A DNA stretch of 37,485 bases. Source: Desulfovibrio sp. MES5 (lineage in GTDB: Bacteria > Desulfobacterota > Desulfovibrionia > Desulfovibrionales > Desulfovibrionaceae). The stretch spans positions 1-37,485 of the forward strand of contig NZ_MJUZ01000024.1 of assembly GCF_002237645.1 (NCBI RefSeq), read 5' to 3'. The notes below the pieces were generated by a model. The model was not told the DNA's origin, made no database searches, and worked only from the letters and a program-made list of their open reading frames with translations. Position numbers and translations under genes: made by a program. Shown here one piece after another: positions 1 through 8,955 of the stretch (position 1 is its first letter; each line of letters starts with the position of its first letter).

Positions 1-119
1 TGCTCGGTTACAGCAATTTTGCGGCAAGCCAGGGCAATACTTTCGCCTTGTCCCACAAGAACTTCAACCTCGCGAAGCTTGAAAATGATTTGCTCTGGAG
101 TAAATGCTTTGCGACCCAT
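1..119 (-). CDS. IS3-family transposase OrfA, N-terminal fragment
   Basis: Reading the minus strand from the ATG at 119 gives MGRKAFTPEQIIFKLREVEV and then a segment ending CRKIAVTE before the window edge. This is the usual start of IS3-family OrfA proteins, which carry a helix-turn-helix that binds the element's terminal repeats. A GGAGG sits just upstream of the ATG. Only about 39 codons are visible. The longer plus-strand frame that crosses this stretch is the antisense of this gene and not part of the adhesin. Confidence 0.75.
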   Translation of the reverse strand, partial: MGRKAFTPEQIIFKLREVEVLVGQGESIALACRKIAVTE

Positions 120-186
120 TTGATGCCCTCCATGGCTCCACCTTATACTAACTTTTTAGGCGGACCAGTTTTTTGGGGGCAGGTCA
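1..186 (-). mobile_element. IS3-family insertion sequence, one end (partial)
   Basis: The first 186 bases are the 5' end of an insertion sequence in minus orientation; the rest lies outside the window. The end is marked by TGACCTGCCCCC (minus strand, 186 to 175), a TG-initiated terminus typical of IS3-family elements, followed by a short leader and orfA. At 187 the adhesin coding sequence resumes. The exact terminal base and any target duplication cannot be confirmed because the other end is not visible. Confidence 0.75.
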
Positions 187-3100
187 CAAAGGTCATTGAG
201 ATCACCGTGAATGGCACCAATGATCTGCCCTTTGTGGTGAGTTCGTCCGATGGCAGCCTGACACAGAATTCTGGCGGTACATGGGCCAATACTACCACGA
301 CCGGCAACTTTGAGGCCAAAGACCTCGATATGGTGGAAGGCCAGAACCTTATCCTCAAAGGCGACGGCGTTACGTCCACTGGCACGGATACCTACACAGT
401 TCAGGGCCAGTATGGCGTATACACCATCACCAAGACGGTCGTTAACGGAAACTCGCATTTCGAGTATACGTACAAGCTTGATCCCGCCTATCAAAATGAC
501 AACTTTGGCGGGCAGGTAGAGGATTCCGTGACCATCCAGATCAGCGATGGCAAGGCAAACGCGAACCACACGCTGAATGTCACTCTGGATGCCAAAAACG
601 ATGCCCCGGTAATCACCAAGGCTGACGATCTTGTCGTCACCGAGGATAGCAAGGTCATCAGCGACACAAACACGGTTTCAGCAACCGACCCCGACCTGTC
701 TTTTGGCGGGGGCGCTGCAGATAAGCTTTCCTACAGCGTGGCCAATGCCGACGGCAGTGGCGAAGGATCCATGGTAGTTGGCAAGTACGGCGTTCTGGTT
801 ATGGGCGCTGACGGCAGCTATTACTTCAAGCTGAATAATGCCAACCCGGAAGTTCAGGCGCTGAACGGTGCGGATCCCAACGACCCGTCTTCGAAGCCTG
901 AATCCATTACTGAAAAATTCAGGGTCATCGTAAGAGATGACAAGGGTGGCGTTACCTACAAGGAAATCACTGTAGACATTCAGGGCACTGACGATATGCC
1001 CATGCTCTACCTCTACGGTGTGGACGGATCGCTTGCGGCAACCGGGCCTGCCGGGTCTGGCGCGTTGCTTGTCGTCAAGGAAAAGCAGGGCGGCACTGAC
1101 GCTGACTATACCGTGCACGGCAAGGCCCAGGGTTATGATGCGGACGCGGCCGACTACGATGACTTAAAGTACGGCATCAAGGATGGCGGCAATAACGCTA
1201 CTGACGTCAAAATATTCGCCATCAAAACCGCCTCGGGCTGGGAGGTCACCTCAAACTCCACTCCCGGCGCTGTGGAGATGGGGTCCCTGAGTATTGACGA
1301 CAAGACAGGCCTCTATACCTTCAAGGGCAAGCCTGACGGCATCGCCAAGCTTGGCGTTGGTGAAGAGCTTAACATCCCCGGCACCGTTGTGGTTCAGGAT
1401 ACGCACGGCAATGAAGCCACGGCCGACCTGAACATCAACATCATGGGCACCAATACCGCACCCATTATTGTGTCGACCGGCGACAAAAACCCTGACTATA
1501 CGGCTGACCCCCTGGTCAAGGACGATTTTGACATCGCGCAAAGCAGTGACGGCGAATATACGCCGCTTATCGGTGAAATTGTAACTCTTGACGCTGACGG
1601 TGATGCCACGCAGGTATTCATCAGAACAACAGATCCCATACTCGGCGATCGGAACGTAACCGAGATGTACGGCAAATATGGCAAGCTGACGCTTACCGTA
1701 GATGCTAACGGCAAAACGCAGTATGAATACACGGTGACCAACCCCAACGGCATCAAGTCCCTGGGCGAAGGGGAAACAGACAAGGACACCTTTAACCTTG
1801 TCGTACGCGACCCATATGGAGCTGAAGGAACGGGAAGCCTCGTCATTGACATTATCGGCACTAATGACGCGCCTGAGATTTCCGTAAATGGCGTCGACAG
1901 CACCATCACGGTCAAAGATCCGGACAAGAATGATACGCATACTCTCACCATCATTGTTGACGAAACGGAGCATGCTCTTGTGGTGGATCCCAGCGATTCC
2001 ACGCGCTTTACATGCGACCTTCCCGATGGAACGCTCAAGTTGATTTATGAACAGGCGAGCAACGGCGAAAAGCAGTGGAAGTACACCTTTAAGCCCGACG
2101 CTTCCGTGGCAGGCAGCCTTCCTTCCAACGAAACCAAAGAGTTTGATTTCTCGGTGAAGGTGACAGACCAGCATGGGGCCAGTGATATGTCTGGCGATGT
2201 GACGATCCGCTACGCGGGTACAAACCATGCGCCCGTGGGACAGCAGGTGATGCTGCCCGTGATGCTTAGCGGCGTCATCCCGGCTGGAGACGAGATCCCG
2301 TTTGACAAGACCCCATTGTCGCTGCAGGACCAGGATGGCGACCATCTCAGCTATGTATTCACCGACAGCCACGGAGCCGAGATTGCGGTTTCAGGTTCAT
2401 CAACCACAATAGCTGGTGAATTTGGCACACTTGAACTCGTCACCAACAGCACTGGCGATGGGTATAAATACAAGTACACAATGTCCGACGATATGAGCGT
2501 GATGAAAAAGCTGGCCGAAATGTACGCCAAAGGGGAGGATGTTAAGGACGAGTTCCATTACAAGGTCAATGACGGCGTCTGGTCAGATGACGCTTCCGGC
2601 AAGGTTGAAGTGCATCTGGATGTCGACAACCATGCAAGCGGACCTTTCGGCGATGCAAGCGCAACCACTTCGCAGGTGGTCTTTGGCGGCGGCGGCAATG
2701 ACGTCCTTCATGGCGGCTCCGGCAATGACATCCTTTCCGGTGGCGACGGCAACGACATGCTCTACGGCGGTCTTGGCGATGACACCCTCTTTGGCGGGGC
2801 CGGAAATGACTACCTTGATGGCGGAGTCGGAAGCAACGAACTCTACGGTGGCGCTGGCAACGATGTGCTTGTGTTCAACGCCAACAATACCATTATGGAC
2901 GGCGGCGACGGCATCGATATGATGATAGGCGCAGACAAGAATACGCTTGACAGCCTGTTCTCCAACCCTGCTGCCAATCCCGTTAAGAATGTTGAAATAT
3001 TTGTAACGGATGGCGGCAACGGACTGACCAGCCTGTCCAGCCTTGAAAGCCACGGCGTGGTTCTGAATGGTAATGAAAAAATTGAACTGTCATCGAGCTG

Positions 3101-3215
3101 GAGCCAGAGCGACAGTCATACCCCAAGCAGCATGTCCGGTGACTACATCGCCTTTACCAGCGACAATATGACCATACTCATTGCCAAATCCGCCCTGGCT
3201 GACGGCAACGTGTAG
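187..3215 (+). CDS. VCBS/RTX-type large adhesin, 3' part, disrupted by IS
   Basis: This is the C-terminal part (about 1,010 residues) of a giant secreted surface protein. It has six to seven repeats of about 100-130 residues, each closing with a motif such as TVNGTNDLP, DIIGTNDAP or RYAGTNHAP, the signature of VCBS/cadherin-like bacterial repeats. Near 2680-2910 it has glycine/aspartate nonapeptide repeats (GGSGNDILSGGDGNDMLYGG and similar), which bind calcium in RTX proteins. The last 100 residues would hold the type I secretion signal. Family members are exported by a TolC-type system and mediate attachment and biofilm formation. The frame stays open leftward through the IS end, but that part is antisense transposase sequence. 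No own start or signal is visible here, so the gene is probably inactivated, or its 3' half is expressed only by readthrough. Confidence 0.85.
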
Positions 3216-3246
3216 GCAGATCAACCGTAACCCAAAACATATGAAT

Positions 3247-3280
3247 GCGCGGGCCGTCACTTCTCGGTGACGGCCCGCGC
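3247..3280 (+). terminator. Intrinsic terminator-like hairpin after the adhesin
   Basis: A perfect 14-bp stem (GCGCGGGCCGTCAC pairing with 3267-3280) with a six-base loop lies 31 bases after the adhesin stop. The downstream T-tract is poor (GCTCACTTCT), so it may terminate inefficiently or act as an mRNA 3' stabiliser. Confidence 0.6.
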
Positions 3281-3420
3281 GCTCACTTCTGCCAGTTTCT
3301 GCCGCAGTTCCCCGTTCCATCCTCCTTGGACAGACACCTTGACCTTACCCCCCGTGCGGCTTATGTTCCTGTGAATAAATACGGCTTTTTCAGCCCAACC
3401 CCGTAACGGAGGCTTGCCGC

Positions 3421-3630
3421 ATGTTCGGCATTGGCTTGCAAGAATTGTTGCTCATACTGGTAGTTGTTCTTCTGCTTTTCGGCGCGAACAAACTGCCCGA
3501 AATCGGCGGCGGCCTTGGCAGAGCCATCCGCAACTTTCGACGGGCCTCTTCTGAGCCTGATGAAATTGACATCACTCCCAAAAACAAAAAGCCTTCTTCT
3601 ACTGATGACGACCCCAGCCATAAAGCCTGA
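3421..3630 (+). CDS. tatA: Twin-arginine translocase subunit TatA/E
   Basis: This 69-residue protein has the TatA architecture: a short N-terminal membrane helix (about residues 4-20, rich in L and V), the hinge [20 protein letters not shown] with its amphipathic helix, and a charged, disordered tail. TatA oligomers form the pore through which folded proteins with RR signal peptides cross the inner membrane. No tatB or tatC lies beside it, so those partners must be elsewhere. The short acidic and polar C-terminus fits TatA/E better than TatB. The ATG follows CGGAGG. The next gene starts 27 bases downstream, so the two may be co-transcribed. Confidence 0.93.
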   Translation: MFGIGLQELLLILVVVLLLFGANKLPEIGGGLGRAIRNFRRASSEPDEIDITPKNKKPSSTDDDPSHKA

Positions 3631-3657
3631 GTCTAGCCAGACATAAAGGATTTTGTC

Positions 3658-4089
3658 ATGAAAGCAGAGCAATTATCCGTTTTTTTGGAAAACAGGGCCG
3701 GACGCCTGGCAGAAGTGACCCGCACACTGGCTGATGCAGGCATTAATATTCGTGCGCTGTCGCTTGCTGACACTTCTGATTTTGGCATCCTGCGCATGAT
3801 CGTTTGCGATCATGAAAAAGCCAAAGCCGTTCTTAAAGAAAAAGGCTTTACTCTCGGCCGTACCAGCGTTGTGGCTGTGGAAGTCTCCGACAAGCCCGGC
3901 GGCCTTGATGAGGTGCTGCAACTGGTTTCGCGCAACGGCATAAACGTGGAATACATGTATGCCTTTGTCCAACGTGAAAACGAAAGCGCTGTCATGATTT
4001 TTCGCTTCGACAAAGTGGATCAGGCTGTTGAGGTGCTTCAGGCGAACAACTTCACTATTATCCCCGCCTCACGCCTCTGCGCAAAATAA
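3658..4089 (+). CDS. Tandem ACT-domain protein, amino-acid binding
   Basis: The 143-residue protein consists of two ACT domains in tandem with nothing else: residues 1-70 (opening [20 protein letters not shown]) and about 71-140 ([20 protein letters not shown]). The glycine-bearing loop NRAGRLAE / DKPGGLDE in each domain is where ACT domains bind amino acids. Proteins of this stand-alone type are common in Deltaproteobacteria, often beside aryl-CoA ligase genes, and are taken to be regulatory sensors of aromatic or branched amino acids. No enzyme partner is adjacent here. It follows tatA closely and is followed by a terminator-like hairpin, so the two probably form one short transcript. Confidence 0.85.
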   Translation: MKAEQLSVFLENRAGRLAEVTRTLADAGINIRALSLADTSDFGILRMIVCDHEKAKAVLKEKGFTLGRTSVVAVEVSDKPGGLDEVLQLVSRNGINVEYMYAFVQRENESAVMIFRFDKVDQAVEVLQANNFTIIPASRLCAK

Positions 4090-4142
4090 GTCTTTCATTT
4101 GGCCGAGCGCCCAAGCTGCGCTCTGCCCCAATGTCATAACAG

Positions 4143-4172
4143 ATACCCCTTGGCCACCGCGCCGAGGGGTAT
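4143..4172 (+). terminator. Terminator-like hairpin after the ACT gene
   Basis: ATACCCCT (4143-4150) pairs with AGGGGTAT (4165-4172) around a GC-rich loop that can extend the stem. It is followed by TTGCATT, a weak T-tract. It sits 53 bases after the ACT gene and before glpK. Confidence 0.5.
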
Positions 4173-4279
4173 TTGCATTCGCCCTCTGAGCGTCATCACC
4201 ATCTGGCATCCCCTGTTCAACAAAGCCGTGCGCGTGTACCATGCAATAAACGCTGGCTTTTGAATCAGGTGGAGGACAT

Positions 4280-5797
4280 ATGGCTGCACAATATATATTG
4301 GCTCTTGATCAGGGCACGACCAGCTCCCGGGCAATCCTCTTTGATCACAACGCCAACATCGTTCAGATCGCGCAAAAAGAATTCACGCAGATATACCCTC
4401 AGGCTGGTTGGGTAGAACACAGCCCCAATGAAATTTTCGACTCGCAAAGTCACGTTGTTGGCGAATGCCTGCGCAATGCACAGGTCAGCGGCAATGCGCT
4501 GGCAGCCATTGGGATCACCAACCAACGCGAAACCACCATCGTTTGGGAAAAATCCACCGGAGCGCCCATTTATAATGCCATTGTCTGGCAAGACCGGCGC
4601 ACGGCAGCCTTTTGCGACCAGCTGCGCGCTGAAGGAAAAGCCAAGCTTCTTCAGGATAAAACCGGCCTTGTTCTTGATGCCTATTTCTCCGGCAGCAAGA
4701 TACGCTGGATTCTTGATGCCATTCCCGGCGCACGCGCACGAGCTGAAGCAGGCGAACTCCTGTTCGGCACGGTGGATACATGGCTTGTGTGGAATCTCAG
4801 CAAACGTGGGGCCCATGTCACGGATCCCTCCAATGCCAGCCGCACGCTGCTGTTTAACATCCACACGCGGCAATGGGACGATGAGCTGCTGGAAATTATG
4901 GGCGTGCCGCGTGCCATGCTGCCCGAAATTGCGCCTTCTTCCAGCATTATGGCGCGGACGCATCCTGAATTTTTTGGGCATGCTGTCCCCATTGCAGGCA
5001 TTGCCGGAGACCAGCAGGCGGCGACATACGGTAACGGCTGCATGAAAGAAGGCATGGCCAAGAACACCTACGGAACAGGTTGCTTCTTATTGCTGAATAC
5101 AGGCGAAAAACCACGAACAAGCCAGAACAACCTGCTTGCCACAGTGGCATGGCAAACTGGTCGGGGGTATTCTTACGCGCTTGAAGGCAGTGTTTTTGTG
5201 GCTGGCGCGGCTGTGCAATGGCTGCGGGACGGGCTTGGACTCATCAAAGACTCGTCCGAACTGGAAGGATTGGCGGCCACTGTCTCTGATAATGGCGGAG
5301 TGTATATGGTTCCGGCATTTGTGGGCATGGGCGCACCCTATTGGGATCAATACGCCAGAGGTACGATTGTCGGCCTGACAAGAGGCACAACAAGGGGCCA
5401 TATCGCCCGCGCCGCCATTGAGGCCATCGCATTGCAGACGCTTGATATTATTGACGCCATGAAAAAAGATACCGGCATCAATCTTACTACCTTGCGGGTG
5501 GATGGCGGCGCCAGCAGAAACAACATGCTCATGCAGTTTCAGGCCGACCTCACCGGAGTGGTGGTAGAACGCCCCACCATTACAGAAACAACAGCTCTTG
5601 GCGCTGCATATTTGGCGGGGCTTGCAGTAGGGTTTTGGGAAAGCGAAGAAGTTCTTGCCCATAAGTGGAAGCTTGACCGCCGCTTCACGCCTGCAATGAC
5701 TGAAGATAAAAAAGAAGAAATGCTGCACCAGTGGCACCGCGCCGTTGAAAGGGCCTCCCATTGGATAGAGGAGCAGACGCCTGCTCAAGCCACATAG
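4280..5797 (+). CDS. glpK: Glycerol kinase
   Basis: The 505-residue FGGY-family sugar kinase phosphorylates glycerol with ATP to sn-glycerol 3-phosphate in the cytoplasm. It has the usual full length. Visible signatures are the phosphate-binding [13 protein letters not shown] at residues 10-22, the glycerol-kinase-like stretch [14 protein letters not shown] near 45-58, ITNQRETT, the central [14 protein letters not shown] segment and the C-terminal nucleotide-binding region [18 protein letters not shown]. The start is supported by GGTGGAGGA six bases before the ATG. No glpF, glpD or glpR is next to it, so uptake and oxidation must be encoded elsewhere. In Desulfovibrio glycerol can serve as an electron donor. 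Confidence 0.96.
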   Translation: MAAQYILALDQGTTSSRAILFDHNANIVQIAQKEFTQIYPQAGWVEHSPNEIFDSQSHVVGECLRNAQVSGNALAAIGITNQRETTIVWEKSTGAPIYNAIVWQDRRTAAFCDQLRAEGKAKLLQDKTGLVLDAYFSGSKIRWILDAIPGARARAEAGELLFGTVDTWLVWNLSKRGAHVTDPSNASRTLLFNIHTRQWDDELLEIMGVPRAMLPEIAPSSSIMARTHPEFFGHAVPIAGIAGDQQAATYGNGCMKEGMAKNTYGTGCFLLLNTGEKPRTSQNNLLATVAWQTGRGYSYALEGSVFVAGAAVQWLRDGLGLIKDSSELEGLAATVSDNGGVYMVPAFVGMGAPYWDQYARGTIVGLTRGTTRGHIARAAIEAIALQTLDIIDAMKKDTGINLTTLRVDGGASRNNMLMQFQADLTGVVVERPTITETTALGAAYLAGLAVGFWESEEVLAHKWKLDRRFTPAMTEDKKEEMLHQWHRAVERASHWIEEQTPAQAT

Positions 5798-5876
5798 CAA
5801 CGCATTTTTGATGCGCATGCCGATGCGACATTACAGGATTTCTGGCCTCAAGGGGCATCCAGTTTCACGCTGGTTC

Positions 5877-5906
5877 TTGACTAACCCCCGCTCATTGCGC
5901 TAGTAA
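5877..5906 (+). promoter_or_regulatory. Probable promoter of tRNA-Leu
   Basis: TTGACT at 5877-5882 and TAGTAA at 5901-5906, separated by 18 bases, form a sigma-70 type promoter about 48 bases upstream of the tRNA. This is a prediction from consensus only. Confidence 0.45.
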
Positions 5907-5953
5907 TGCCTTTCGCACGTATGGGCACGGATAAAAACCAGGGTCCACGTCTT

Positions 5954-6040
5954 GCCGGGATGGTGGAATTGGTAGACGCAGCGGACTCAAAATCCGCCGA
6001 GGGCAACCTCTTGCGAGTTCAAGTCTCGCTCCCGGTACCA
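5954..6040 (+). tRNA. tRNA-Leu (anticodon CAA), 3' CCA encoded
   Basis: The 87-base gene folds into a complete cloverleaf with the long variable arm of a leucine tRNA. The acceptor strands GCCGGGA (5954-5960) and TCCCGGT (6030-6036) pair with one G-T. The anticodon stem GCGGA/TCCGC encloses CTCAAAA, giving anticodon CAA at 5988-5990, which reads UUG. The T-arm contains GTTCAAGTC. The terminal CCA (6038-6040) is encoded. It lies at the border of a decayed foreign-looking segment, as expected for an integration hotspot. Confidence 0.96.
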
Positions 6041-6050
6041 AAGAAATTAA

Positions 6051-6079
6051 GGGCTTGCAGAAATGCAGGCCCTTTTTTT
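6051..6079 (+). terminator. Rho-independent terminator of tRNA-Leu
   Basis: GGGCTTGCA (6051-6059) pairs with TGCAGGCCC (6064-6072), followed directly by seven T residues. It lies 10 bases after the tRNA. Confidence 0.85.
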
Positions 6080-6245
6080 GTGCCCAATTTGTATACCATT
6101 GTATACCAATCTCATTCTGGCAATTTGGGGATGAGCGTCGCGGCAAACGCATGTTCAGCATTTACTTGAGATGCGCTTTGTCAAGATCACTAGATACTGC
6201 GTAGTGACCTGGCTGCGCTCCAAAACGCTGGCGCGAACACCCGTG

Positions 6246-6470
6246 ACGATACGCGAGTTCGATGTCATTTGCCCGCCCGATGCGGAAGTCTGGCGCTGCG
6301 GGCATCAAACGCCTGCGGAGGCATTGAAGTTCAGCCAGCCGATCCTTGCGCTCCCCCTGCACACATTGGCATCCACCGTGCGCAAGTGGGAGCAAGGCGA
6401 AGCCCATCCCATTGACCAGCGTTCAAGCTGCTGAATATCGCCGCCGACAAGGCCTGCGGGCCACCATCTA
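6246..6470 (+). pseudogene. Frameshifted HTH (XRE/HigA-like antitoxin) remnant
   Basis: Pieces of one small helix-turn-helix protein can be read only by changing frame. TIREFDVICPPDAEV lies in the frame beginning at 6246, GAAGIKRLR in the frame beginning at 6292, EALKFSQPILALPLHTLAST then VRKWEQGEAHP from 6318, and PAFKLLNIAADKA from 6416. Together they resemble XRE antitoxins of the HigA/NadS type, in which FSQP...LHTSASTVRKWEQG is the DNA-binding helix pair and P(A)LKLLNIV is the tail. At least three indels break the frame, so no functional protein is expected. Its toxin partner is not recognisable upstream. The degree of decay suggests an old insertion next to tRNA-Leu. Confidence 0.6.
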
Positions 6471-6475
6471 AAGCC

Positions 6476-6769
6476 CGCATGGACGCCGATCAGGCCGCCC
6501 AAATTGTCGTATCACTGATATGACAATTCCAGCCCTCCCCTATCCAAGCATTTGTGCGTCCCCACGTGTCGCCATCGGGCTAGCGGGCCGCACCCCGCGC
6601 TTCATAACGAATCACGGCCATCCAACTTGCCCCCTTACTACTTGCACTGTGAAGTGATCGTTATGGTTTCGGGCAATCCCGCCGGAGCAACCGGAACACA
6701 ATCATGCCGGAACTGACCCGTATGAAAGGCCCGTTGACCTCATACGGACTGGTCTCATACAGGTGCCAT
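6476..6769. other. Intergenic, no recognisable gene
   Basis: Between the HTH remnant and the 3' end of the anion transporter I see no convincing reading frame, RNA or repeat. The base composition resembles the flanking transporter more than the Desulfovibrio genes further out, which fits one acquired block. Confidence 0.4.
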
Positions 6770-8068
6770 TCAGCGCGGGATCTGCCCCAACAGCTTGAAC
6801 CAGGCATAATCGAGCGGCACCAGCATCAGAAAGGTGATCGCCGCCAATGCCAGGCAGAGCCGAATGCCATCCCTGGCGGCCACCTGGCCCATGCCCATCG
6901 CAACAACAATGGGGGATGCCTGGTAGGGGAGCAATGGCGTCGCATAACCGATGACCTGCACCATGAGTACGGTCAACAGAGGCAGACCGGATGCATCTGC
7001 CAGGGACTGCGCAAGCGGGGTGAACAAGGCTGGCACTCCATTGGCCGTAACAGTGAAGTTCAATGTGCTGGTCAGCGCGACCAAGGCTCCGAAGCTGCTG
7101 CCCGGGCTGGACGGATCGAGCGGAAGCCTGTGCAGCAACCACGTGCCCATGCTGGCTCCCAGCCCGGAATGGTTCACGAACGCTGCCAGTCCCAGGATGC
7201 CAGCAATGTAGAGACAGGTGCGGATGTTGACGCCAGCGGCGAATTCATCGCCGGCCAGAAACCCAATACGAGGCAGCACGCAAACGCAGGCGGCCGCCAA
7301 GCCAATCCAGGCCGGTGAAATGCCATGCACGCCATCGGTTATCCACAATGCCAGCGTCGCAAGCAGCAAGGCACTCAGGCGCTTCTCAGCCGAACTCAGC
7401 GGATTGGAGGCCCCATGTGCAGCAATTTTTTGCGGCTTTGCGGGGAACAGCAGGCACAGACACCCCACTAGCGCGAGCCCTTTGAGCAGGCCGAGTACCG
7501 GTGCATGCAGCAACAGGTAGGGAAGGTAGGAAAGATGGATGCCGTATGCCCTTTCGGCTGCGCCGGCCATGATGAGGTTAGGCACATTGGCGGGCAGTAT
7601 GCTGGCGGACAGTTGGAAGGTGCCAAAGCCTACCGCCAAAGCCAGCGCCGTACGACCGCGACTGCCCGCTACCAGCCCCGCGCGGTCGGCCAGCGCCAGG
7701 ACGATGGGCATCAGCAAGGCGATGCGCCCCATGTTGGAAGGCATGATGAAGGCCAGAGCATAGGTGAGCAGCACCACGCCCCCGACCATTTGAGGCCATG
7801 AGCCAGTCAACCGGCTCGCCAAACTGCGGGCGATGCGATCCGCCAAACCGACCTTGCGTATAGCAACGCCAAGGACAAAACCACTGAGTACCAGCCAGAA
7901 CGCGGCCGAAGAAAATCCTGAAAACAGCACGTCGGGCGGCGCCAGATGCAAGACGGAAACGGTTGCAAAAAACAATAACGCGACGAGGTATTCCGGCAAC
8001 CTCGCCGTGGCCCAAAGCCCGATTGTGGCGGTGACGATGCCCGCTCCTATCCATGCCTCTGCCGCCAT
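6770..8068 (-). CDS. SLC13/DASS-type anion transporter
   Basis: The 432-residue protein is almost entirely hydrophobic, with roughly 11-12 membrane segments. Its sequence fits the divalent anion:Na+ symporter (SLC13/CitT-like, ArsB/NhaD superfamily) pattern: MPSNMGRIALLMPIVLALAD near residues 108-127 and PANVPNLIMAGAAERAYG near 168-185, followed in the second half by TVTANGVPALFTPLAQSLAD and a C-terminal TPLLPYQASPIVVAMGMG repeat of the substrate-site motif. It probably imports a di- or tricarboxylate or a related anion; the substrate cannot be deduced. AAGGAGG lies six bases before the ATG. It is intact although surrounded by pseudogenes, and its GC-rich codon use differs from nearby genes, suggesting transfer from another proteobacterium. 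Confidence 0.88.
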   Translation of the reverse strand: MAAEAWIGAGIVTATIGLWATARLPEYLVALLFFATVSVLHLAPPDVLFSGFSSAAFWLVLSGFVLGVAIRKVGLADRIARSLASRLTGSWPQMVGGVVLLTYALAFIMPSNMGRIALLMPIVLALADRAGLVAGSRGRTALALAVGFGTFQLSASILPANVPNLIMAGAAERAYGIHLSYLPYLLLHAPVLGLLKGLALVGCLCLLFPAKPQKIAAHGASNPLSSAEKRLSALLLATLALWITDGVHGISPAWIGLAAACVCVLPRIGFLAGDEFAAGVNIRTCLYIAGILGLAAFVNHSGLGASMGTWLLHRLPLDPSSPGSSFGALVALTSTLNFTVTANGVPALFTPLAQSLADASGLPLLTVLMVQVIGYATPLLPYQASPIVVAMGMGQVAARDGIRLCLALAAITFLMLVPLDYAWFKLLGQIPR

Positions 8069-8190
8069 TGCGCCTCCTTGTCATTATATACTTCAAGGAT
8101 AACTGACGAATTCCTTCAGGTGACTCTTAAATTTTTTCAAGGAGTCCTTTCAAAAAACCGGAAGATTGTCATGCTCAGCCTGGACATCGC

Positions 8191-8340
8191 CACCTCAGCC
8201 TGTTTCTCCACAGCGCCAAGGCAGGCGGCATCACGGGCGGGCGCTTCGCGCGCAAACAGCATTGGCTTGTGGCCAGGGCGTGACTCTGACGCCCGCCGGG
8301 CATGCCCTTGCTGCCCCACTCCCGCAATCTGCTGGCACGT
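8191..8340 (+). pseudogene. LysR-type regulator N-terminal remnant
   Basis: From 8191 one frame gives HLSLFLHSAKAGGITGGRFA, the first helix region of a LysR-type activator, and then stops. In a different frame, 8280 onward gives VTLTPAGHALAAPL, the conserved end of the LysR DNA-binding domain (normally FERxxRGVxLTPAG). The recognition helix and the whole effector domain are missing or scrambled. Because LysR genes are usually divergent from the gene they control, and this remnant is divergent from the anion transporter at 6770-8068, it is probably the transporter's lost regulator. Confidence 0.5.
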
Positions 8341-8474
8341 ACACATGCTCACGCATGACAATGACGGTACCCCAATGCTTGCCGTATGGATGCGAAGCAG
8401 CACCCAAAAGTATAATTACCCTATGCTATACGGGCAATTATGTTTTGGGCGGCTGGTGCGTAGAGCGAGGGAAA

Positions 8475-8735
8475 TCATATCAGCAAATCCGTAGGGTGGG
8501 AATAGAAACTGCAGACAAAGAACGGATCAGTGCCAACGTGTTTTTTGCGCCGCCACACCGCCCAGCCAGAGGAAGACACTACCTGCACTCCACCGTACTG
8601 CACAAATGCCATACCATGAGTAGAGTACAGATCCTCAATCGTTTCATATTCCGGCCTGCGTTCCGGAGAATATGGCTTATTGCGAATATCAAAAAATACA
8701 TGGCAGCATTTGTCCGCCTGTGACCGCCTGCTCAT
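8475..8735 (-). CDS. Small protein of unknown function
   Basis: I do not recognise this protein. From the ATG at 8735 it would have 86 residues starting MSRRSQADKCCHVFFDI. It is basic at the start and otherwise mixed polar and aromatic (stretches such as RRPEYETIEDLYSTHGMAFV and FFVCSFYSHPTDLL), with no membrane helix or obvious motif. AGGG lies about eight bases before this ATG; a longer frame from 8813 is possible but has a weaker start. Amino-acid composition looks protein-like and the opposite-strand frame does not. It is convergent with nothing and divergent from the Abi-like gene at 8956. It may be a real cargo gene of the acquired segment or a fragment. Confidence 0.4.
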   Translation of the reverse strand: MSRRSQADKCCHVFFDIRNKPYSPERRPEYETIEDLYSTHGMAFVQYGGVQVVSSSGWAVWRRKKHVGTDPFFVCSFYSHPTDLLI

Positions 8736-8955
8736 CAAAATATCCCTGCGCCTGCTATTTCCATTTAGTCGCAACGTATCTGCAACGCATGCATCCTGCC
8801 TCGCCTTTTTCAACGTGCTGATTTCAGTTTCGCTGACCTCATTCAGGGGCCCTGACCATCCAGGATTCCTGCCCCTACAGGATTGCAGACCCTATGACGA
8901 AAGGCTATGATTGAATTAATAATACTACCTGATAAGGGAAAAACATATCGAAATT

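Noticed and set aside
48..186. N-terminal 46 residues of the long adhesin frame
   Set aside because: They are the antisense of the IS3-family OrfA at 1-119 plus the IS terminal sequence, not adhesin sequence; the TTG start at 48 has no biological support.
8078..8723. Two overlapping plus-strand frames (138 and 185 codons)
   Set aside because: They cover the LysR-like remnant in mixed frames and then the antisense of the small gene at 8475-8735; neither reads as a continuous protein.
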